From NCBI GenBank assembly GCA_009923495.1, contig RFTJ01000005.1, forward strand, positions 1 through 39,320: DNA of 39,320 nt, given 5' to 3'. Of this stretch, positions 34,766-39,320 are shown one piece after another. The translations under genes were made by a program, and so were the position numbers. The notes below the pieces were generated by a model, which was not told where the DNA came from, ran no database searches, and was given only the letters and a program-made list of their open reading frames with translations. Each line of letters begins with the position of its first letter. Position 1 is the stretch's first letter. The DNA comes from Actinomycetota bacterium. GTDB lineage: Bacteria; Actinomycetota; Actinomycetes; S36-B12; UBA5976.

Positions 34766-35224
34766 ATGAGTAAGTCTCGGATAGTTGATGATGTTTCGCT
34801 TCGAATCATCGAGCAACTACAAGAAGATGGTCGTCGGCCCTATGCAACTATTGGCAAGGCGATTGGACTTTCCGAAGCTGCAGTGCGCCAACGAGTCACC
34901 AAATTGGTTGATTCTGGCGTAATGCAAATTGTTGCTGTTACTGATCCATTGCAAATTGGCTACAACCGTGCAGCAATGATCGGTATCGCGATTGAAGGGG
35001 ACTTGGAAAAAACTGCTGACGAATTAGCAAAAGTTCCTGAAGTCGATTACGTCGTGATAACTGCAGGGAGTTTTGACTTACTCATAGAAGTTACCTGCGC
35101 AGATGACGCAGCGTTGTTGGACGTGCTGAATAACAAAGTACGAACTTTACCAAATGTTATTCGCACCGAAACTTTCGTCTACCTAAATCTGCGCAAGCAA
35201 AGTTACAACTACGCAATCCACTAA
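34766..35224 (+). CDS. Lrp/AsnC family transcriptional regulator
   Basis: A 152-residue regulator with an N-terminal winged helix-turn-helix (SLRIIEQLQEDGRRPYATIGKAIG, recognition helix SEAAVRQRVTKLVDSG, shown in parts) and a C-terminal RAM/AsnC ligand and oligomerisation domain (AAMIGIAIEGDLEKTADELA, VDYVVITAGSFDLLIEV). Members bind amino acids or amines and act as octamers on several half-sites. It is divergent from the aldehyde dehydrogenase gene and runs 14 bp before the aminotransferase gene, so local control of the amine locus is likely. I prefer the ATG at 34766; an in-frame TTG at 34736 would add ten residues. The ribosome site is poorly defined. Confidence 0.9.
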   Translation: MSKSRIVDDVSLRIIEQLQEDGRRPYATIGKAIGLSEAAVRQRVTKLVDSGVMQIVAVTDPLQIGYNRAAMIGIAIEGDLEKTADELAKVPEVDYVVITAGSFDLLIEVTCADDAALLDVLNNKVRTLPNVIRTETFVYLNLRKQSYNYAIH

Positions 35225-35238
35225 ACATTGGAATAATC

Positions 35239-36624
35239 ATGGAAGCACATCACGAATACGACACCTTCTCACTCTCGCAGAAGGCACGAGACAATCTCTG
35301 GCTTCACTTCGCACGACATGGAGTGTACGAGAACGGCGCCGACGTCCCAGTAATTGTTCGGGGGGAAGGAGCATACATTTGGGATAGTAATGGGAAGCGC
35401 TATTTGGATGGCTTGGCAGGTTTGTTTACCGTGCAGATCGGTCATGGCCGCACTGAGTTAGCTGAAGCTGCTGCCAAGCAGATGTCGCAACTGGCTTACT
35501 TCCCACTTTGGTCATACGCACATCCAAAGGCGATTGAACTTGCAGAGCGTCTCGTGAGTTATGCGCCGCCAAATCTAAATCGTGTATTCTTCACAACCGG
35601 CGGGGGTGAAGCAGTTGAAACTGCCTGGAAAGCCGCGAAACAGTACTTCAAGTTAACTGGTAAGCCGATGAAGCATAAAGTAGTTAGTCGTTCAGTGGCC
35701 TATCATGGCACGCCGCAAGGTGCCCTTGCGATCACTGGGATTCCCGAAGCTAAGAAGTTTTTTGAGCCGTTAACCCCAGGCGGTTTTCGCGTTCCAAATA
35801 CCAATTTCTACCGGGCGCAATATCACCAAGACGACTACAAAGCATTTGGTCGCTGGGCTGCTGATCGCATCGAAGAAGCGATTTTGTTTGAAGGTCCCGA
35901 TACGGTTGCTTGCGTATTTCTGGAGCCTGTCCAAAACTCTGGTGGCTGCTTCCCACCACCACCTGGCTATCTAGAGCGGGTTCGGGAGATTTGTGACACA
36001 TACGATGTATTGCTAGTTGCCGATGAAACCATTTGTGCATTCGGCCGGATTGGTGACATGTTTGCGATGAACCGGTTTGGTGTTGAACCGGACATGATTA
36101 CTTGCGCAAAGGGTATGACCTCGGGCTACTCGCCTATCGGTGCCTGCATTGTCAGCGATAAAGTCTTTGAGCCGTTCAAAGTGGATAAAACTGCGTTCTA
36201 CCACGGCTACACATTTGGTGGTCATCCAGTTTCTTCTGCAGTTGCGCTTGCCAATTTGGACATCTTTGAAAAGGAAGGCATTAATCAGCATGTTCGGGAT
36301 AACGAAAATGCTTTCCGTCAGACTTTAGAGAAGTTAAAAGATCTTGACATCGTCGGTGATGTGCGTGGTGATGGCTTCTTCTACGGCATTGAGCTGGTTA
36401 AGGACAAGGGAACTAAAGAGACATTTAACGACCTTGAAGCTGAACGCCTACTTCGTGGCTACCTATCAAAGGCGATGTTTGAAGAAGGTCTCTACTGCCG
36501 TGCAGATGATCGTGGCGACCCAGTTGTACAACTGGCTCCACCGTTGATTATTGGCCAGCCAGAGTTTGACCTGATTGAACAAACTTTGCGCCACGTGCTT
36601 AGTACCGCGATGAATCACCTCTAA
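35239..36624 (+). CDS. Class III PLP aminotransferase, putrescine--pyruvate type
   Basis: A 461-residue fold-type I omega-transaminase. The PLP lysine is K291 in CAKGMTSGYSPIG; the DETICAFGR block with the cofactor aspartate is at about 257-265, and FTTGGGEAVETAWK binds the phosphate. LWLHFARHG and the FPLWSYAHPKAIELAE region recall SpuC-type putrescine:pyruvate (or polyamine:pyruvate) aminotransferases. The product, 4-aminobutanal, would feed the adjacent aldehyde dehydrogenase. Related beta-alanine or taurine transaminases cannot be excluded. The gene follows the Lrp gene by 14 bp and precedes a flavoprotein gene by seven; all three appear to form one operon. Confidence 0.9.
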   Translation: MEAHHEYDTFSLSQKARDNLWLHFARHGVYENGADVPVIVRGEGAYIWDSNGKRYLDGLAGLFTVQIGHGRTELAEAAAKQMSQLAYFPLWSYAHPKAIELAERLVSYAPPNLNRVFFTTGGGEAVETAWKAAKQYFKLTGKPMKHKVVSRSVAYHGTPQGALAITGIPEAKKFFEPLTPGGFRVPNTNFYRAQYHQDDYKAFGRWAADRIEEAILFEGPDTVACVFLEPVQNSGGCFPPPPGYLERVREICDTYDVLLVADETICAFGRIGDMFAMNRFGVEPDMITCAKGMTSGYSPIGACIVSDKVFEPFKVDKTAFYHGYTFGGHPVSSAVALANLDIFEKEGINQHVRDNENAFRQTLEKLKDLDIVGDVRGDGFFYGIELVKDKGTKETFNDLEAERLLRGYLSKAMFEEGLYCRADDRGDPVVQLAPPLIIGQPEFDLIEQTLRHVLSTAMNHL

Positions 36625-36631
36625 TTAATTG

Positions 36632-38008
36632 ATGAGCCCAGCCGTTTCCAATTCTTTGTGGTCGGATACGGCTGGGCTCAATCGCGTTCACCGACAAAGT
36701 CTCTCCGAAGACTTAGCGGTTGACGTAGCAATTGTAGGGGCCGGATTCACTGGACTATGGACTGCTTACTATTTGGCCAAACGAGCACCGCAGTTAAAAG
36801 TGGTAATCCTTGAGGCCAATGAAGTTGGTTTTGGCGCTTCCGGCCGCAATGGTGGGTGGTGTTCTGCCTTATTTCCCACGGCATTTTCAAAGTTGGCCAA
36901 TTCCCATGGGCCAGTACAAGCCAGACGAATGTACGACGCAATGGTACAAAATATTTCAGAAATCCAGAACGTCATAACTGTTGAAGAAATTGATTGCGAC
37001 TGGACGCTGGGTGGGACCATCGTCGCCGCTCGCAATCAGGTGCAGTTGAACAGAGCCAAAGCCGAGGTTGCTGAACATCGGAGTAACGGCCTGCCAGAAA
37101 GCGATTTGCAGTTACTTACGGCCGCTGAATTGGAAAACCAAGCTCATTTTTCTAGCGCGCTCGGTGGAACATTCACGCCACATTGCGCCGCAATTAATCC
37201 GGCCAAATTAGTACATGGTCTTGCCAATGTTGTAGAAAATCTTGGTGTAAAGATTTATGAGCAAACTCGTGTCGACAGAATCGAACCAAACCTGATTGGC
37301 ACAGAGAAAAATGTAGTGAAAGCAAAATATGTGGTTAGAGCGACCGAAGGTTACACCTCGGCCCTGGCAGATAAAAAGCGAGAAGTCGTTCCGGTGTATT
37401 CGCTTATGGTTGCAACTGAACCAATTCCCGGGGAAGTTTGGTCGGATTTAGGATTAGCAAATCGGCAGACTTTCAGTGATTTTAGAAACCTAGTAATTTA
37501 CGGACAGCGCACTACCGATAACCGAATCGCCTTTGGTGGCCGTGGCGCTCCATATCATTTTGGCTCAAGGATAAGTCCAGGCTTTGATCAAGTGCGGAAA
37601 GTACATGAATTACTTCGACGAACTTTGGTTGAGCTATTTCCAGCACTGTCCGAGGTTCAAATCACGCACCAGTGGGGTGGCGCGCTAGGTATTACGCGCG
37701 ATTGGATGGCATCGTGTGGTTTGGATCCAAAAACTGGCCTTGCTTGGGCTGGTGGCTATGTTGGTGATGGCGTTACTACGAGTTCGCTAGCTGGACAGAC
37801 GCTAGCTGCTTTAATTTCCGGGTTAGATACACCAATAACTTCCTTAGCTTGGGTTAACCATCAAAGTCCAAAATGGGAACCAGAGCCACTGCGCTGGCTC
37901 GGCATTAATTCAGCATTAGCCGCGGTGAAATTCGCCGATCGAGTTGAATTAAGGCGCGGTCGTGAGGCCAGGGCAGTAAAAGTTTTAAACCGACTGATTG
38001 GTGGCTAA
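36632..38008 (+). CDS. Second FAD-dependent amine oxidoreductase (DAO family)
   Basis: A 458-residue DAO-fold flavoprotein, distant paralogue of the one at 31482-32900. The FAD site is VGAGFTGLWTA from 35, with E61 and SGRNGGW at 70-76. VPVYSLMVATEPIP, an FGGRGAPYHFG block and the C-terminal WAGGYVGDGVTTSSLAG loop follow. The two share domain order and the SGRNGG motif but differ in much of the substrate domain, so distinct amine substrates are likely. It is seven bases after the aminotransferase stop. The ATG at 36632 lacks a clear ribosome site, suggesting coupling. The stop overlaps that of the convergent Pr6Pr gene by four bases. Confidence 0.85.
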   Translation: MSPAVSNSLWSDTAGLNRVHRQSLSEDLAVDVAIVGAGFTGLWTAYYLAKRAPQLKVVILEANEVGFGASGRNGGWCSALFPTAFSKLANSHGPVQARRMYDAMVQNISEIQNVITVEEIDCDWTLGGTIVAARNQVQLNRAKAEVAEHRSNGLPESDLQLLTAAELENQAHFSSALGGTFTPHCAAINPAKLVHGLANVVENLGVKIYEQTRVDRIEPNLIGTEKNVVKAKYVVRATEGYTSALADKKREVVPVYSLMVATEPIPGEVWSDLGLANRQTFSDFRNLVIYGQRTTDNRIAFGGRGAPYHFGSRISPGFDQVRKVHELLRRTLVELFPALSEVQITHQWGGALGITRDWMASCGLDPKTGLAWAGGYVGDGVTTSSLAGQTLAALISGLDTPITSLAWVNHQSPKWEPEPLRWLGINSALAAVKFADRVELRRGREARAVKVLNRLIGG

Positions 38009-38733
38009 GGCAACGGGAATTCAGGGTGACCTTGAGTCTGATTATTTGGCAACCACCGGTCGATTGCCCAAAAAATTGCCATTAAAACTGCAGCCGCAGT
38101 CAAGATAATGGCCACGAACTGAAGCACTGCAGCGTAGCCGTAGGTCACAACATCGAGAAAGTCGTACGGATACATGTTGATGACTGCGCCACGCAGCAAG
38201 GTGTAAGCCGCATAAGCAACTGGCAACAAGAGCGCTAAGCCAAAAGTCTTTAAGTTGATCCAACCGCGCGGTCCGGCAATTAAAAAGACCAAGATGGTAA
38301 GTATTGGTGTGAGTGTGTGTTCAAAGAAACTTGAATAAACATACAGACCAACGGGCGGGTAACTTGGGGCAATCATGGCGTTGTAGACAATGCCAGTAAC
38401 GGCAATCATCAGCACACTATCTAAGCGAAATACCCGGAACCATTTTCCATCTCGAGAGATGTTGAGAAATAGCAAAGTGGCAACGACACCAACGACGACC
38501 TGACTCCAGATTGTGAAGTAGCTAAATAGATCGATTAATCTTGCTGGCGCACCAGCGATCCCGTCTGCGTAATGACCATAATAAGCAAACTGGGAAGTTG
38601 GAATGGGTGTTTTTGGTGGCTCCGGCTTTACTAAGCCTAAGGTTTCGAGAACAACAGACATTCCCAGTCCGAGCCAAGCCGAGACTGCATTTATGCCAAA
38701 AAGCCACTTCCGCGTGTTTGTTGAAATCTTCAT
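38005..38733 (-). CDS. Pr6Pr family membrane protein
   Basis: A 242-residue polytopic membrane protein with about six hydrophobic segments and features of the Pr6Pr group: FSYFTIWSQVVVGVVATLLF in the second to third helix, APSYPPVGLYVYSSFFEHTLTPIL with the conserved HTLTP, and GAVINMYPYDFLDVVTYGY. Function is unknown. It is convergent with the amine locus and close to rlmN, so it is probably unrelated to amine use. The ATG at 38733 has a GGGG run close upstream. Confidence 0.85.
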   Translation of the reverse strand: MKISTNTRKWLFGINAVSAWLGLGMSVVLETLGLVKPEPPKTPIPTSQFAYYGHYADGIAGAPARLIDLFSYFTIWSQVVVGVVATLLFLNISRDGKWFRVFRLDSVLMIAVTGIVYNAMIAPSYPPVGLYVYSSFFEHTLTPILTILVFLIAGPRGWINLKTFGLALLLPVAYAAYTLLRGAVINMYPYDFLDVVTYGYAAVLQFVAIILTAAAVLMAIFWAIDRWLPNNQTQGHPEFPLP

Positions 38734-38791
38734 AGCCCCAGATTAGATTGCCGGGTCAGAAAATTAGACAAAACATGATGTGACACGCACA

Positions 38792-39320
38792 CTAAACGCT
38801 GGCTGCAAGTTGTCCGCAAGCGCCGTCTATTTCCCGGCCCCGGGTATCTCGAACAGTGGCTGCTACCCCGTGTTCCTGCAAAATGCGCACAAATGCCCGC
38901 TCATCTTCCGGGCGAGATGCCGTCCAAATCGAACCTGGTGTTGGATTCAATGGAATTAGATTTACATGTACCAGGTGACCTTGAAGTAGTTTGCCCAAGA
39001 GTTCGGCTCGCCATGCCTGATCATTAATGTCCTTGATCAAGGCATACTCAATTGAGACTCGCCGACCGGTGACTTCGGCATAGTTCCAACATGCTTCTAA
39101 TACTTCGGCGATTTTAAATCGGTTATTTATCGGCACCAAAGTATCGCGGAGTTCGTCATCGGGACAATGCAATGAAACGGCCAGTGTTACTGGAATTCCC
39201 TCTTTGGCTAAATCGTAAATTCGGGGAACCAATCCAACAGTGGATACGGTGATGCCACGAGCTGACAGGCCAAGCCCGGCAGGTTGGTCATCGGTAAGTC
39301 TGCGAATGGCGCTGATTACA
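38792..39320 (-). CDS. rlmN: 23S rRNA (adenine2503-C2)-methyltransferase RlmN, C-terminal part
   Basis: A radical SAM enzyme that methylates C2 of A2503 in 23S rRNA (and A37 of some tRNAs). About 176 codons of the 3' end are present and the frame stays open to the window edge. Diagnostic blocks are [62 protein letters not shown] and the end [15 protein letters not shown], which carries the second catalytic cysteine. The CxxxCxxC cluster lies outside the window. Confidence 0.96.
   Translation of the reverse strand, partial: VISAIRRLTDDQPAGLGLSARGITVSTVGLVPRIYDLAKEGIPVTLAVSLHCPDDELRDTLVPINNRFKIAEVLEACWNYAEVTGRRVSIEYALIKDINDQAWRAELLGKLLQGHLVHVNLIPLNPTPGSIWTASRPEDERAFVRILQEHGVAATVRDTRGREIDGACGQLAASV

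Overview
The window is a stretch of actinobacterial chromosome. The evidence is the full actinobacterial division and cell-wall (dcw) order ending in pgeF-yggS-sepF-yggT-divIVA/Wag31, an actinobacterial-type LexA box, and families largely confined to Actinobacteria (DUF3040, SAV_6107-type HEPN, DUF6504, a dnaE-dinB pair). Composition looks AT-leaning for the phylum (not counted). With compact spacing and a polyamine-use locus, this would fit a small-genome freshwater actinobacterium such as the Nanopelagicales (acI) group. That placement is inference.

Layout. Positions 1-645 (minus) hold the first codons of a gene running off the edge and a Lys/Ala/Pro-rich histone-H1-like protein. ileS (916-4035, plus) follows a hairpin-rich leader and converges on divIVA. 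From 22.1 kb down to 4.0 kb the minus strand carries mraZ-rsmH-ftsL-ftsI-murE-murF-mraY-murD-ftsW-murG-murC-ftsQ-ftsZ-pgeF-yggS-sepF-yggT-divIVA, mostly joined by ATGA-type overlaps. It makes lipid II, builds the septum and marks the poles. A promoter with three MraZ boxes lies before mraZ, and a structured RNA lies between mraZ and rsmH. Separate candidate promoters precede ftsZ and divIVA.

From 22.3 to 29.2 kb (minus) come a glycosidase-like TIM-barrel protein, a DUF3040 membrane protein, and a DNA-damage operon: DUF6504, HEPN protein, dnaE-type polymerase with a decayed PHP site, and dinB. A perfect LexA box lies over the predicted start site of this operon.

From 29.3 to 38.0 kb is a polyamine/amine catabolism locus: an APC permease, two DAO-family flavoproteins, an aminobutyraldehyde-type aldehyde dehydrogenase, an Lrp/AsnC regulator and a class III putrescine-type aminotransferase. 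Likely flow is import, removal of the amine to an aldehyde by aminotransferase or oxidase, then oxidation to a GABA-like acid. The most unusual signal in the window is here. The leader of the first flavoprotein gene (32898-33060) can fold with its start codon inside an 11-bp helix that encloses a closing stem and two hairpins, a riboswitch-like layout that I do not recognise.

The window ends with a Pr6Pr-family membrane protein and the 3' part of rlmN. No rRNA, tRNA, CRISPR array or insertion sequence was seen.
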